NCBI GenBank assembly: GCA_938002705.1
Contig: CALLAG010000016.1
Location: 1-14,530, forward strand
Reading direction: 5' to 3'
DNA from: an uncultured Saprospiraceae bacterium
GTDB taxonomy: Bacteria > Bacteroidota > Bacteroidia > Chitinophagales > Saprospiraceae
Length of the DNA stretch: 14,530 nt
Each line of letters opens with the position of its first letter. The stretch's first letter is position 1. The notes beneath the pieces are model-generated. The model was not told where the DNA came from and ran no database searches. It saw nothing but the letters and a program-made list of their open reading frames with translations. The translations under genes were made by a program, and so were the position numbers. Shown here piece after piece: positions 7,490-14,530 of this stretch.

Positions 7490-7771
7490 ATGTCATTTTT
7501 ATCAAGATTATTTGGAACTAAGAAATCTGCAGATCTCGTAAGTGATCAAATGTTAATCGATGCGAAGGTCTGCCCTAACTGCTGGGGCAAGCAAGAATAT
7601 GCAAAACGATTTGTCAAATATGAATATGATCAGACTAAAGCCAATGTCAATAAAAGTAAGTCGAATAGAAAGGCTTTCGTGCAGCAGTTTGTAGAGTCAC
7701 ATGTTACTGGTATACACCTTAAGACTGATGGCAATAGCTTAGCTTGCCCTAAGTGTAATGCAAAGTTTTGA
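7490..7771 (+). CDS. Small four-cysteine zinc-ribbon protein, function unknown
   Basis: A 93-residue soluble protein with no signal peptide. Two CxxC knuckles, C28-P-N-C31 and C86-P-K-C89, lie far apart and would form one Zn-ribbon once folded. Between them is a charged, lysine-rich stretch (about 38-65) followed by a V-T-G-I-H-L-K motif before the second knuckle. The first knuckle continues into W-G-K-Q-E-Y, a wording I associate with a family of uncharacterised Bacteroidota proteins. The N-terminus (about 3-12) is F-L-S-R-L-F-G-T-K-K, amphipathic and basic, so it could touch membrane or nucleic acid. It stands alone, about 275 bp from the gene before it and convergent with dnaA, so context suggests no role. 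A real gene is supported by the cysteine pairs and the ATG preceded by an A-rich leader; function is not assigned. Confidence 0.75.
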   Translation: MSFLSRLFGTKKSADLVSDQMLIDAKVCPNCWGKQEYAKRFVKYEYDQTKANVNKSKSNRKAFVQQFVESHVTGIHLKTDGNSLACPKCNAKF

Positions 7772-7897
7772 TACTCTTCTTAGTAGTGAAAATATAGAGG
7801 AATACGACAGCACATGTTGGCACTGAGAATATTAATATGCCCTAATAGGAAGATGCGATTGCATCATTAGTAAAGCATCATAATATAATGGTTTATC

Positions 7898-7945
7898 AAA
7901 AAAAAAGCATGACAATCATCCGATCGTCATGCTTCCTATTTTTTC
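7898..7945. terminator. Bidirectional terminator downstream of dnaA
   Basis: A 9-bp perfect stem, AAGCATGAC (7905-7913) with GTCATGCTT (7926-7934), extends after one mismatch by three more pairs (ATC/GAT) to a small loop. Reading the minus strand, the hairpin is followed by a run of nine Ts (A-run at 7898-7906 on plus), fitting dnaA. On the plus strand a T-rich tract (7938-7950) follows, which could also stop transcripts from the zinc-ribbon gene. Confidence 0.85.
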
Positions 7946-7959
7946 TTTTTATATATGTC

Positions 7960-9339
7960 TTAATTGATAAGACTCATTTCTACTTTCTTCTCAAGTTCTG
8001 ATACTAAGTCCTTGAAGATCGTATCTGTGTCTATGAGGTCTCTCACAGTATTTATAGAGTAGATGACAGTACTGTGATCTTTACCACCAAAATTAGCTCC
8101 TATCGACTTTAGAGAGTCTTCTGTGTAATTCTTAGCTAGATACATAGATAGTTGTCTTGCTATGACGATGTCTCTCTTACGTGTCTTAGAACTAAGTGTC
8201 TCTACAGGCACTTGGAAGTGTTCTGCGACAAGCTTAGCGATATTCTCTACAGAGATGCCTTTGTTGTCTTGAGTGACGAATTTTTGTATGACCTCTTTAG
8301 CTAGGTCAATATCTATATTTCTGTTGTTGAGATTAGCTTGTGCCAGTAGTGATATGATGACACCTTCTAGCTCTCTTATGTTCTTCTTGATATTGAAGCA
8401 GATATAATCCATGACGTTAGATGGAATTCTCTCTGCATCAGGACCGATCTTCTCTTGCATGATAGCGAGACGTGTCTCGAAGTCAGGTGATTTGAGATCC
8501 GCTGTAAGGCCCCACTTAAATCTGCTGATCAGTCTGTCATTGACACCGACGAGATCTTTAGGAGCTCTATCAGACGTTAATATGATCTGCTTGTTAGACT
8601 GTTGTAGTTGGTTGAATATGTTGAAGAAGATATCTTGTGTCTTCTCTCTTCCTGATAAGAACTGTATGTCGTCGATGATTAGGGTATCTATCATATGATA
8701 GAAATTAATCAACTCTTCTATAGAGCCTTTGCGGATGGCAGTGACTATTTGACTTGTGAATGTTTCTGTAGTTAAGTACACAACATTCTGATCACCATTT
8801 TCTTTGATGATAGCATTACCTATGGCATGCGCTAAGTGTGTCTTTCCTAATCCTACGTCACCGAATATCACGAGAGGGTTGAATGCTGTCTTACCTGGCT
8901 TCTGTGATACAGATATACCTGCAGATCTTCCAAGCTTGTTACAATCGCCTTCTACATAATTCTCAAAAGTATATTTCTCTATGAGATTAGAATCGAACTT
9001 AACTTTCTTTAAGCCTGGAATGACAAATGGATTCTTGATGTCTTTAGAAGAGAAGCTTTCTTTAGCTTTTGTTGCTTGTGTGTTATCTACTACGATCTTG
9101 TAGGATAATTGACCTTTAGGTCCTAGTACTTGATAGATAGTCTTCTTAAGTATATTAATGAAATGAGCTTCTATATAATCGTAGAAAAATCTATTGGGTA
9201 CTTGTATCGTTAATGTGTTACTGTCATACTTTATCGGTTTTATAGGTTTGAACCAAGTATTGAAACTTGAATCGGGGACGTTTTCTTTTATTGTTGAGAG
9301 ACAATTCTGCCACACGGAATCATGAGATTCTATCATCAA
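7960..9339 (-). CDS. dnaA: Chromosomal replication initiator protein DnaA
   Basis: A 459-residue AAA+ ATPase that unwinds the replication origin and also acts as a transcription factor. Domain I (about 5-85) has the S8-V-W-Q-N-C-L and F26-N-T-W-F protein-interaction motifs. Domain II is a short linker (about 86-103). Domain III has Walker A G160-D-V-G-L-G-K-T167, Walker B L220-I-I-D-D224, sensor 1 L254-T-S-D-R258, the arginine-finger region R269-L-I-S-R-F274 and sensor 2 R322-E-L-E-G326. Domain IV carries the DnaA-box recognition signature G418-G-K-D-H-S-T-V425. Length is normal for Bacteroidota. The start is either of two adjacent ATGs (9339 or 9336 reading leftward). dnaN, recF, gyrB and rpmH are absent, so this is not the classic origin-linked cluster. 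It is followed by its own terminator. Confidence 0.98.
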   Translation of the reverse strand: MMIESHDSVWQNCLSTIKENVPDSSFNTWFKPIKPIKYDSNTLTIQVPNRFFYDYIEAHFINILKKTIYQVLGPKGQLSYKIVVDNTQATKAKESFSSKDIKNPFVIPGLKKVKFDSNLIEKYTFENYVEGDCNKLGRSAGISVSQKPGKTAFNPLVIFGDVGLGKTHLAHAIGNAIIKENGDQNVVYLTTETFTSQIVTAIRKGSIEELINFYHMIDTLIIDDIQFLSGREKTQDIFFNIFNQLQQSNKQIILTSDRAPKDLVGVNDRLISRFKWGLTADLKSPDFETRLAIMQEKIGPDAERIPSNVMDYICFNIKKNIRELEGVIISLLAQANLNNRNIDIDLAKEVIQKFVTQDNKGISVENIAKLVAEHFQVPVETLSSKTRKRDIVIARQLSMYLAKNYTEDSLKSIGANFGGKDHSTVIYSINTVRDLIDTDTIFKDLVSELEKKVEMSLIN

Positions 9340-9381
9340 CTATCGTTTTTAAAATAATTTGCAAAAAGAAATTAAGACCTC

Positions 9382-9431
9382 AGTTTTGGTAGACAAACGG
9401 TTTTGGCATGTTGGTTTTGTTTGTGTGTCTA
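9382..9431. promoter_or_regulatory. Repeated GTTTTGG boxes in the dnaA leader
   Basis: Upstream of dnaA three related boxes occur in 38 bp: AGTTTTGG (9382-9389), GGTTTTGG (9399-9406) and GGTTTTG (9413-9419). A 6-bp inverted pair, TAGACA (9390-9395) and TGTCTA (9426-9431), brackets two of them. They do not resemble DnaA boxes (TTATNCACA). They may be binding sites for a dnaA regulator; no consensus I know matches, so this is only a structural observation. The rest of the 258-bp gap shows nothing else recognisable. Confidence 0.3.
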
Positions 9432-9597
9432 AACCAATTTCCGGGATGACAAATATTGGAAAAATAAGTCTATAATTGAAGATTTACAGAATATAAAAAT
9501 CAAAAAAATGACCATCGTAGGCGTTCAGGGGATTAACGAAAACATATGATATTTTACTGTAATTCGTAATCAATTAAGGGACAATAAAACTCGGATT

Positions 9598-10518
9598 TTA
9601 TTTAACAAATGAGTTTTTGCAGCTCACGCATTTTCCTTTTTTATTTTTCTCGAAATAAACATTTACTTGGCCTAAAAGTATCCCTGCCCATCCTGCTTGA
9701 TTGATAATGACTTCATTATTTTTTTTGTTTTTTCTGATATCTGGCTTTCTCATGAAGGTATGAGTGTGCCCTCCGAGGATAAGATCTATATAAGATGTGT
9801 TCTCTGCAAGGACGACATCAGACACTTTGTCCTCTCTATATTTATATCCGAGGTGAGAAAGACAGATGACATAGTCACATTTCATATCTTCTTTCAGAAG
9901 GCGGCCGTAGTACTCTGCTTTATCTATAGGGTTTTCATATACAGTTTTCTTATATAGCTTCTCAGGGACAAGCTCATTAAGCTCTATGCCTAAGCCTATT
10001 AGACCTATCTTAAGTCCTGCTTTCTCTATGATCTTATACTTAGAGATCTTGCCATTAAGGATAGTATCATCAAAGTTGTAGTTACTGACGATAAATGGAA
10101 ACTCGGCAAGCGGCATCTGCTTGTGGAAGCCTTCTATACCAGCATCGAAGTCATGATTACCCATCGTAGCTGCATCATACCGCATCTCTGTCATCAACTT
10201 CATCTCCAGCTCTCCTGTGAAGAAGTTGAAGTAAGGGGTACCTTGGAATATATCACCAGCATCTAATAATAGGACGTTGTCTTCTTTTGCTCTCACAGCT
10301 TCTATCATCTTCATACGCTTAGCTGCGCCACCCATGCCTTCGTTACGACCACCATCCATAGGGAAGGGATCTATTCTGCTATGCACATCATTAGTGTGTA
10401 AGATGGTAAGCTTGGTGATGGCTGGATCATTATCAAATGCTGATAGTGGAAATGATGATGCAGCAATAAGTAATGAGCTGCCTATAGACTGCTTAAGGAA
10501 CTGACGTCTTTCTATCAT
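9598..10518 (-). CDS. Tat-exported metallophosphoesterase: 5'-nucleotidase catalytic domain
   Basis: A 306-residue protein matching the N-terminal, catalytic half of UshA-type 5'-nucleotidases, which hydrolyse nucleotides or related phosphoesters in the periplasm using two metal ions. Metal-ligand motifs are all present: N43-D-V-H46, D86-A-G-D89, G120-N-H-D123, S221-H-L-G224 and G249-G-H-T-H253. The N-terminus E3-R-R-Q-F-L-K followed by a hydrophobic stretch to about residue 27 looks like a twin-arginine signal. The C-terminal half of UshA, which supplies substrate-binding residues, is missing here but is encoded by the gene only 7 bp upstream in the same operon. A short C-terminal C297-V-S-C300 is unusual and could be a disulphide or metal site. 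Substrate cannot be told from sequence; nucleotides, UDP-sugars or cyclic nucleotides are possible. Confidence 0.9.
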   Translation of the reverse strand: MIERRQFLKQSIGSSLLIAASSFPLSAFDNDPAITKLTILHTNDVHSRIDPFPMDGGRNEGMGGAAKRMKMIEAVRAKEDNVLLLDAGDIFQGTPYFNFFTGELEMKLMTEMRYDAATMGNHDFDAGIEGFHKQMPLAEFPFIVSNYNFDDTILNGKISKYKIIEKAGLKIGLIGLGIELNELVPEKLYKKTVYENPIDKAEYYGRLLKEDMKCDYVICLSHLGYKYREDKVSDVVLAENTSYIDLILGGHTHTFMRKPDIRKNKKNNEVIINQAGWAGILLGQVNVYFEKNKKGKCVSCKNSFVK

Positions 10519-10525
10519 GAGATAT

Positions 10526-11275
10526 TTAATTAATTCGTTGAGTGTTATCTACCGTTATCGGTATACCTGAAGTTTGCATTTGGATAAGGTGATCTATTAC
10601 TGCTTCTCTTATATAGTACCCGGTGTCATACTGACTTAGTGCTTTGAGAAAATCTCCACCGCCACCTCCATTAGCAACATAATCTGGCATAGCCACATGG
10701 TAGACTTTATCATCATCCAGCGGTTGCCCATTTACAAGAATATTACTTGCTTTATATTCGTCGATAGTAAGCGATAGACCTCTACTTATAGGCCAGCCTC
10801 TACTCCCTGCTATGATGTCAGCTAACTGAGTAACTTGATCTGCTGATAAGTCCACGATGACAAGCTTATTATCAAATGGCATCAGCTCGAATATCTTTCC
10901 TTTGGTGAGTGGTCCTTTAGGTACAGCTGGGACTCTCAGTCCTCCATAATTCTGTATCGCAAAAGCGACATCATCGTCGTAGTGAATAGATGCGACATCA
11001 TGCAGTACATCTGAGAACCAATTACCAAGATTGCTATTAGGTTTTTCTTTCTTGAGCTCCTCGGGCATCTCTCCTATGATTTGGTCCATCTCTTCTGAGA
11101 GTTGCTCTCTATATGGTGCTATGATCTCTTCTATCTTAGAATCTGGTACAGGCTCGACCGATGCTTCGGACCTGAGATAGACGACATCTACATCAGAGAC
11201 CTGCTGTACTATAGGGAGGCTCTTACAAGCAGATAAGATGGTGATCCATATCAGGATCATGCTGAGTCTATACAT
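10526..11275 (-). CDS. Lipoprotein with 5'-nucleotidase C-terminal (substrate-binding) domain
   Basis: A 249-residue protein with a type II signal peptide: hydrophobic residues 6-14 and lipobox L14-S-A-C17, so it is probably lipid-anchored. The mature part is the C-terminal domain of UshA/CpdB-type nucleotidases: S81-N-L-G-N-W86, N109-Y-G-G-L-R114, P133-F-D-N136 and A201-N-G-G-G-G-G-D-F209 correspond to the conserved motifs that hold the nucleoside and phosphate. No metal-ligand motifs are present, so by itself it should be inactive. It precedes the metallophosphoesterase gene by 7 bp and overlaps the upstream membrane-protein gene by 8 bp, a tight operon. The simplest reading is that the two proteins assemble into one nucleotidase, with the lipoprotein as anchor; complex formation is inference. 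Confidence 0.9.
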   Translation of the reverse strand: MYRLSMILIWITILSACKSLPIVQQVSDVDVVYLRSEASVEPVPDSKIEEIIAPYREQLSEEMDQIIGEMPEELKKEKPNSNLGNWFSDVLHDVASIHYDDDVAFAIQNYGGLRVPAVPKGPLTKGKIFELMPFDNKLVIVDLSADQVTQLADIIAGSRGWPISRGLSLTIDEYKASNILVNGQPLDDDKVYHVAMPDYVANGGGGGDFLKALSQYDTGYYIREAVIDHLIQMQTSGIPITVDNTQRIN

Positions 11276-11798
11276 TCAGTATTATTTTAGCTTCTTCTTT
11301 AATGGCAGTTATTGAGAAATTAATAGGATTCTTCTCCATAGCGGCATACTCACTGATGACTGCATGGGCGAGCTCATCTGCACTAAGGTTAGAACCCAGT
11401 TTTTCTGCTGCGTTATTGACGATACTCATGAGGTCGTTTTTAGTTAAGGTAATAATATCCCACAGTTGCTGACTTGTATACAATTGCTGAGCCAGATTAT
11501 GTTCATATTCTTGTTGTATGGATATGATCATGGCCGTTTTGAGATCAGCAGCACTCATATCTTTGACCTTGAGTCGTAAGATAAGATTAGGCAGATGTAT
11601 CCTGTCACAGAGCAGTAGTAATCTCTCGTATGCAGCTAACTTAAGTGGTATGGCATCTTTTCTATACCTTGACTTAAGCTCCATCGCTTTCATATTATAC
11701 TGACTGTCAATGTATTGCTTAAGGATGTAATAGCTTGTCGCAAATACGATAAGTGAGGGGAGGGTATATTTTAATATTTCGAGTAGTAGTGTTACCAT
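11268..11798 (-). CDS. Uncharacterised single-pass membrane protein (DUF7935-like)
   Basis: A 176-residue protein with one N-terminal membrane segment (about residues 3-25: leucine-rich, L-P-S-L-I-V-F-A-T-S-Y-Y). A basic cytoplasmic region follows, including K42-S-R-Y-R-K, then a largely helical domain with the phrase P51-L-K-L-A-A-Y-E-R-L-L-L-L and a Q-E-Y-E-H-N-L-A-Q-Q-L-Y block near 95-106. This layout matches a conserved Bacteroidota family of unknown function that I believe is catalogued as DUF7935; that label is from memory. No catalytic motif is visible. It is the first gene of the operon and overlaps the nucleotidase lipoprotein gene by 8 bp, so the three are co-transcribed, but nothing in its sequence suggests a nucleotidase role. 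Confidence 0.75.
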   Translation of the reverse strand: MVTLLLEILKYTLPSLIVFATSYYILKQYIDSQYNMKAMELKSRYRKDAIPLKLAAYERLLLLCDRIHLPNLILRLKVKDMSAADLKTAMIISIQQEYEHNLAQQLYTSQQLWDIITLTKNDLMSIVNNAAEKLGSNLSADELAHAVISEYAAMEKNPINFSITAIKEEAKIILNV

Positions 11799-11846
11799 AT
11801 AACATTTGTAAGTAGATATAAAACTAATAATAGGGCTTGTCCGTTA

Positions 11847-11854
11847 CAAAGTTA
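11847..11854 (-). promoter_or_regulatory. Candidate -7 box for the nucleotidase operon
   Basis: Read on the minus strand the bases are TAACTTTG, a full match to TAnnTTTG, about 49 bp before the start at 11798. The upstream -33 position has no clear TTG. It lies back-to-back with the plus-strand box at 11866-11873. Confidence 0.35.
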
Positions 11855-11865
11855 TAATTATAGCT

Positions 11866-11873
11866 TAATTTTG
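11866..11873 (+). promoter_or_regulatory. Candidate -7 box for the Fe-S carrier gene
   Basis: TAATTTTG matches the Bacteroidota -7 consensus TAnnTTTG. With a 19-bp spacer there is TTA at 11844-11846, one base off the TTG -33 element. Transcription would begin near 11880 and leave a leader of about 20 bases before the ATG at 11900. Confidence 0.45.
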
Positions 11874-11899
11874 ATATTAATAAAGTGACGTAATTAATT

Positions 11900-12253
11900 A
11901 TGCAAGAAACTTCAACAACTAAGCAAGCTCCTATCAAATTAACAGATGGTGCTATAACACAGCTACAGAGATTATTCGAAGAGAAGCAAGTCCCCGAAGG
12001 ACACGGCCTACGAGTAGGGATCAAAGGCGGTGGATGCTCCGGATTTACATATGTCCTCGGATTCGATGAGAAGACAGACAAGGACGAGGAATATGATATC
12101 AATGGCATTACAGTCTACATGGAGGCTTCTCACGGCTTATACCTTGTAGGTATAGAGATAGACTGGCTTGATGGACTTAATAACAGAGGATTTGTATTCA
12201 ATAATCCCAATGCAAAAGATACTTGTGGATGCGGTACAAGCTTCTCAGCTTAG
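11900..12253 (+). CDS. A-type iron-sulfur cluster carrier (HesB/IscA/SufA/ErpA family)
   Basis: A 117-residue cytoplasmic protein that takes up Fe-S clusters from the assembly machinery and passes them to apo-enzymes. The three ligand cysteines of the family are present: C46 in G43-G-G-C-S-G-F, and C109 and C111 in the C-terminal T-C-G-C-G-T-S-F. The family patterns L37-R-V-G-I and L-N-N-R-G-F-V-F-N-N-P-N-A also fit. A short N-terminal extension of about 11 residues (T/Q/K-rich) precedes the domain. The gene stands alone, divergent from the nucleotidase operon; no sufBCD, iscS or iscU neighbour is visible, so a choice between IscA, SufA and ErpA cannot be made from this window. It ends at a strong terminator shared with the convergent gene. 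Confidence 0.95.
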   Translation: MQETSTTKQAPIKLTDGAITQLQRLFEEKQVPEGHGLRVGIKGGGCSGFTYVLGFDEKTDKDEEYDINGITVYMEASHGLYLVGIEIDWLDGLNNRGFVFNNPNAKDTCGCGTSFSA

Positions 12254-12285
12254 TGGATATAAGATATATATAGAAATACTTAGAG

Positions 12286-12320
12286 AAAGGATCAGAAGCA
12301 ACGCTTCTGATCCTTTTTTT
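12286..12320. terminator. Strong bidirectional terminator between convergent genes
   Basis: A 14-bp perfect stem, AAAGGATCAGAAGC (12286-12299) with GCTTCTGATCCTTT (12303-12316), has a three-base AAC loop. Seven Ts (12314-12320) follow on the plus strand. It sits 32 bp after the Fe-S carrier gene and 5 bp from the end of the convergent membrane-protein gene, so it probably serves both; on the minus strand the T-tract is short (TTTCTC). Confidence 0.93.
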
Positions 12321-12325
12321 ATGTC

Positions 12326-13480
12326 TTAGAAGATAAAATACTTCAGTCCCATATCGTGAGAGAATTGATTCCGATTAATCCCGAAATCTGTATCGAAGCT
12401 ATTATATGATGTATTCATAAACAGGTTGAGTTGTGGAGATACAAAGTAGGCAGCATTTAGACCTAAGAATATTTGGTTAGAATTAGATGCAGAAGAATGG
12501 AAGTATGACTGAAAAAATGATATCTGCGTTCTAGCTGTAGGGATGTAAGATATGTTGTTCCTGAGGAATAGATTATCACCAAATAAGTTATCCGTCAGTC
12601 CTATATTAGTTTCACCGCGTAGAGTCCAGTGCCATTTGTCGTTGATGGCTCTTGCATAAGTAGCATTAGCAGTAGCTAACAGATCACTTTGGCCTGTTAC
12701 TATCGTTGGTCGTAACCCGGCACTTACTTCAAATCCATGTAACAAAGAAAAGGGTCTCTCAAATCGGAACATGTCTATGGCATTAGCGATATTGATATAG
12801 GATGAGACATCATATCCGTAATCTTCTAATGTCTGTAGGTATACTGCTTGATTCTCTACGGTTCTCATTCTTGTGTCCAATGCATTATTATAATCAATCG
12901 ATCTCAATGCACTCGCCAAGTTAAACGTCGTTTCTTGATCCATACCCTCATTACCATATAGGTTCTTGTTTATTCTAATAGCTTGATAGACAGTAGATAT
13001 ATTCTCTAATCTTCCATAACCTAAGACAAAACTACTCCTAAGTTGGTAAGTATGGTCCTCATCTTGGTCAGTGAACTTGTTATAGTCATAAATTAAATCA
13101 GGTTGTATTCTTAAGAATAGTCCTCTTCTAGTATTTAGGTAATGGGTGTAGTCACCAAAGATATTTATCTCGTTAGCTGTTCTACTTGTGGACTCTGTCA
13201 TGTTGATCTGCCTTTGGTTATTGTAGATCAGGTTATGTTGCATATTGATGTTTAATATTTGCAATTCTTTAACCTTATTTATAGAATACCTAGTCAGTAA
13301 TTGGGATCTAAAGCTTTTGCTATCATTGGTTTCTGTTTTGGCAGAATTGAATGTTATCCGTGGATCGATAGTCAATCGCTGAAGTGTTCCATCAGGTTCC
13401 TTAAAGTCGCTCCAGTTGATCTGGGCTTGTGAGAATGTTACAAATGTAATGAGTAGGAGCAGGGTAGTGAGGTTTTTCAT
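12326..13480 (-). CDS. Outer-membrane beta-barrel-like protein, function unknown
   Basis: A 384-residue protein with a clear Sec signal peptide (M1-K-N-L then leucine/threonine core, cleavage after the Q-A-Q near residue 20). The mature chain is rich in alternating polar and hydrophobic strands with many Tyr, Phe, Asn and Arg. It ends in G-L-K-Y-F-I-F: a final strand with C-terminal phenylalanine, the usual insertion signal for outer-membrane barrels. No TonB box, plug domain or enzymatic motif is seen. An N-terminal segment (about 25-95) has few hydrophobic strands and may lie in the periplasm. I do not recognise a specific family. It is transcribed alone, downstream of the CvfB-like gene but separated from it by 137 bp, and ends at the shared terminator. 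Confidence 0.8.
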   Translation of the reverse strand: MKNLTTLLLLITFVTFSQAQINWSDFKEPDGTLQRLTIDPRITFNSAKTETNDSKSFRSQLLTRYSINKVKELQILNINMQHNLIYNNQRQINMTESTSRTANEINIFGDYTHYLNTRRGLFLRIQPDLIYDYNKFTDQDEDHTYQLRSSFVLGYGRLENISTVYQAIRINKNLYGNEGMDQETTFNLASALRSIDYNNALDTRMRTVENQAVYLQTLEDYGYDVSSYINIANAIDMFRFERPFSLLHGFEVSAGLRPTIVTGQSDLLATANATYARAINDKWHWTLRGETNIGLTDNLFGDNLFLRNNISYIPTARTQISFFQSYFHSSASNSNQIFLGLNAAYFVSPQLNLFMNTSYNSFDTDFGINRNQFSHDMGLKYFIF

Positions 13481-13617
13481 GTCTGTATAGGTTTTGATTA
13501 GCCTAACTTAATACAAATAAAACTCGGGGTTCAGTTAAGATATAGGATTAACACAACTTTAGATGTTTACTTGGTAGACTTAACAGAAAATTAGAATAGC
13601 GGTATTTTAAGATCTTA

Positions 13618-14478
13618 CTAACCTTTACCTTCACCCTTAGCCCAAGCAGTTAGCCTTATGCCATTAGGTTCCATCTTTATTTTTCTCTCTCTGTAGAGTT
13701 CTCCTATGGCTTTTTTAAACGCTTTTTTACTCAGTCCGAATAAGGCTTTAATTTGCTCAGGTGAGCTTTTGTCATTGATTTCGAGATAGCCTTGATTGTT
13801 CTCCAATGCTGAGAATATCAGGCTGCTGTTGCTGCTGTTGACATTCTGATAACCTATGGGTGTCAGAGAAATATCTAACTTATTATCATCACGAATCATC
13901 TTAACATAGGCTTTTCGTTTTTCACCTATTCTTAATTCTTTAGGCACTTCATTTTTGTAGACAAGGCCTTTGTGCATATGATTGACGATTACAGAATAAC
14001 CTATCGGTGTCTCTCTATAGACGAGGATATCTACTTCTTCTCCTCTGCCCACTGTGAGTTCCTCGTTATCTAATCGTTTTTCTATCTTATTACTGCCATA
14101 GAGTCTATCCGTTTTTTCATCTATATCCAGATAGATGATGTACCATCGGCCTTCTATTAAGTTCTGTCTTTGCTCTTTGAATGGTACTAAGAGTTGCTTC
14201 TCAAGTCCCCAATCCATAAAAGCTCCGATTTCATCTACGATAGCCACTTTTAATAATGCAAACTCATGTAAGTGGATGAGTGGGGTGATATTGGTAGCGA
14301 TCTTTCGCTCATCATAATCCAGATAGACGAATACCTCCAGCATATCATCTATCTCATACTCTTCTGGCATATACTTGTTAGGTAAGAGTACATCTTCGCC
14401 TTCATCGTCTCCGAGAAATAATCCTACCGTCGTCTCTCTTAATATCTTCAGTGTATTGTATTGACCGATTTCTATCAT
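13618..14478 (-). CDS. CvfB-like S1-domain RNA-binding protein
   Basis: A 286-residue cytoplasmic protein built from three consecutive S1/OB-like domains (about 1-65, 68-135 and 145-212) and a C-terminal winged-helix domain (about 225-286, with S-P-E-Q-I-K-A-L-F-G-L-S-K-K-A-F-K-K-A-I-G). This order and length match the CvfB/YitL family; in Staphylococcus aureus CvfB binds RNA and affects virulence gene expression. The motif L-F-L-G-D-D-E-G-E-D-V-L-L-P in the first domain and G-A-F-M-D-W-G-L-E-K-Q-L-L-V-P in the second are characteristic. Such proteins are often mislabelled as GntR-type regulators because of the winged helix. The RNA targets are unknown. The ATG at 14478 starts the family's usual I-E-I-G-Q-Y-N-T-L opening. 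The 52 bp upstream to the window edge are too few to judge a promoter. Confidence 0.9.
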   Translation of the reverse strand: MIEIGQYNTLKILRETTVGLFLGDDEGEDVLLPNKYMPEEYEIDDMLEVFVYLDYDERKIATNITPLIHLHEFALLKVAIVDEIGAFMDWGLEKQLLVPFKEQRQNLIEGRWYIIYLDIDEKTDRLYGSNKIEKRLDNEELTVGRGEEVDILVYRETPIGYSVIVNHMHKGLVYKNEVPKELRIGEKRKAYVKMIRDDNKLDISLTPIGYQNVNSSNSSLIFSALENNQGYLEINDKSSPEQIKALFGLSKKAFKKAIGELYRERKIKMEPNGIRLTAWAKGEGKG

Positions 14479-14530
14479 TTTGTAAATATAATTGAAATTG
14501 GATTGATAGGTGTACGCAATTATTAGATGC

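Noticed and set aside
9340..9597. oriC next to dnaA
   Set aside because: No DnaA-box cluster or AT-rich unwinding repeats were recognised, and origin-linked neighbour genes are missing.
11824..12108. Minus-strand reading frame opposite the Fe-S carrier
   Set aside because: It mirrors a strongly conserved gene and contains no recognisable protein features.
13618..13842. Winged-helix end of the CvfB-like protein as sign of a GntR transcription factor
   Set aside because: The three S1-like domains in front and the full-length match to the CvfB layout argue for an RNA-binding protein.

Overview
The window reads as ordinary chromosome of a low-GC Bacteroidota. The evidence is a Por/type IX secretion sorting domain (IYPNP type) on the first protein, TAnnTTTG-type -7 boxes, weak Shine-Dalgarno signals, Bacteroidota-style DnaA, CvfB-like and A-type Fe-S carrier proteins, and a 5'-nucleotidase split into two proteins. 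A Saprospiria-like or related lineage is possible, but the sequence alone does not settle the genus. No tRNA, rRNA, CRISPR array, insertion sequence or prophage gene was found.

Layout, left to right. (1) 32-3928, +: a very large secreted DUF4331 protein with a tandemly duplicated ~300-residue propeller-like module and a type IX sorting tail, closed by a strong terminator (3969-4001). (2) 4250-5719, +: a compact three-gene operon, HipB-like repressor, HipS-like small protein (the detached HipA N-terminal subdomain) and HipT-like kinase, with overlapping reading frames and an AT-rich leader full of palindromes and repeated boxes. This is a tripartite HipBST-type toxin-antitoxin system and the most interesting locus here. 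(3) 5840-7213, +: a KtrB/TrkH potassium translocation subunit. (4) 7490-7771, +: a 93-residue four-cysteine zinc-ribbon protein of unknown function. (5) 7960-9339, -: dnaA, with a terminator shared with the convergent side and no recognisable origin beside it. (6) 9598-11798, -: an operon of an uncharacterised one-TM protein, a lipoprotein carrying the 5'-nucleotidase C-terminal domain and a Tat-type metallophosphoesterase carrying the catalytic domain. (7) 11900-12253, +: an IscA/SufA/ErpA-type Fe-S carrier, divergent from the operon. (8) 12326-13480, -: an outer-membrane beta-barrel-like protein. (9) 13618-14478, -: a CvfB-like S1/winged-helix RNA-binding protein.

Three units are supported by overlaps or very short gaps. 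The hip genes are likely autoregulated by HipB at the palindromic leader. The two nucleotidase halves probably act together in or at the periplasm. The carrier gene and the nucleotidase operon are divergent across a 101-bp gap with a plausible -7 box on each strand. The remaining genes look like independent transcription units.
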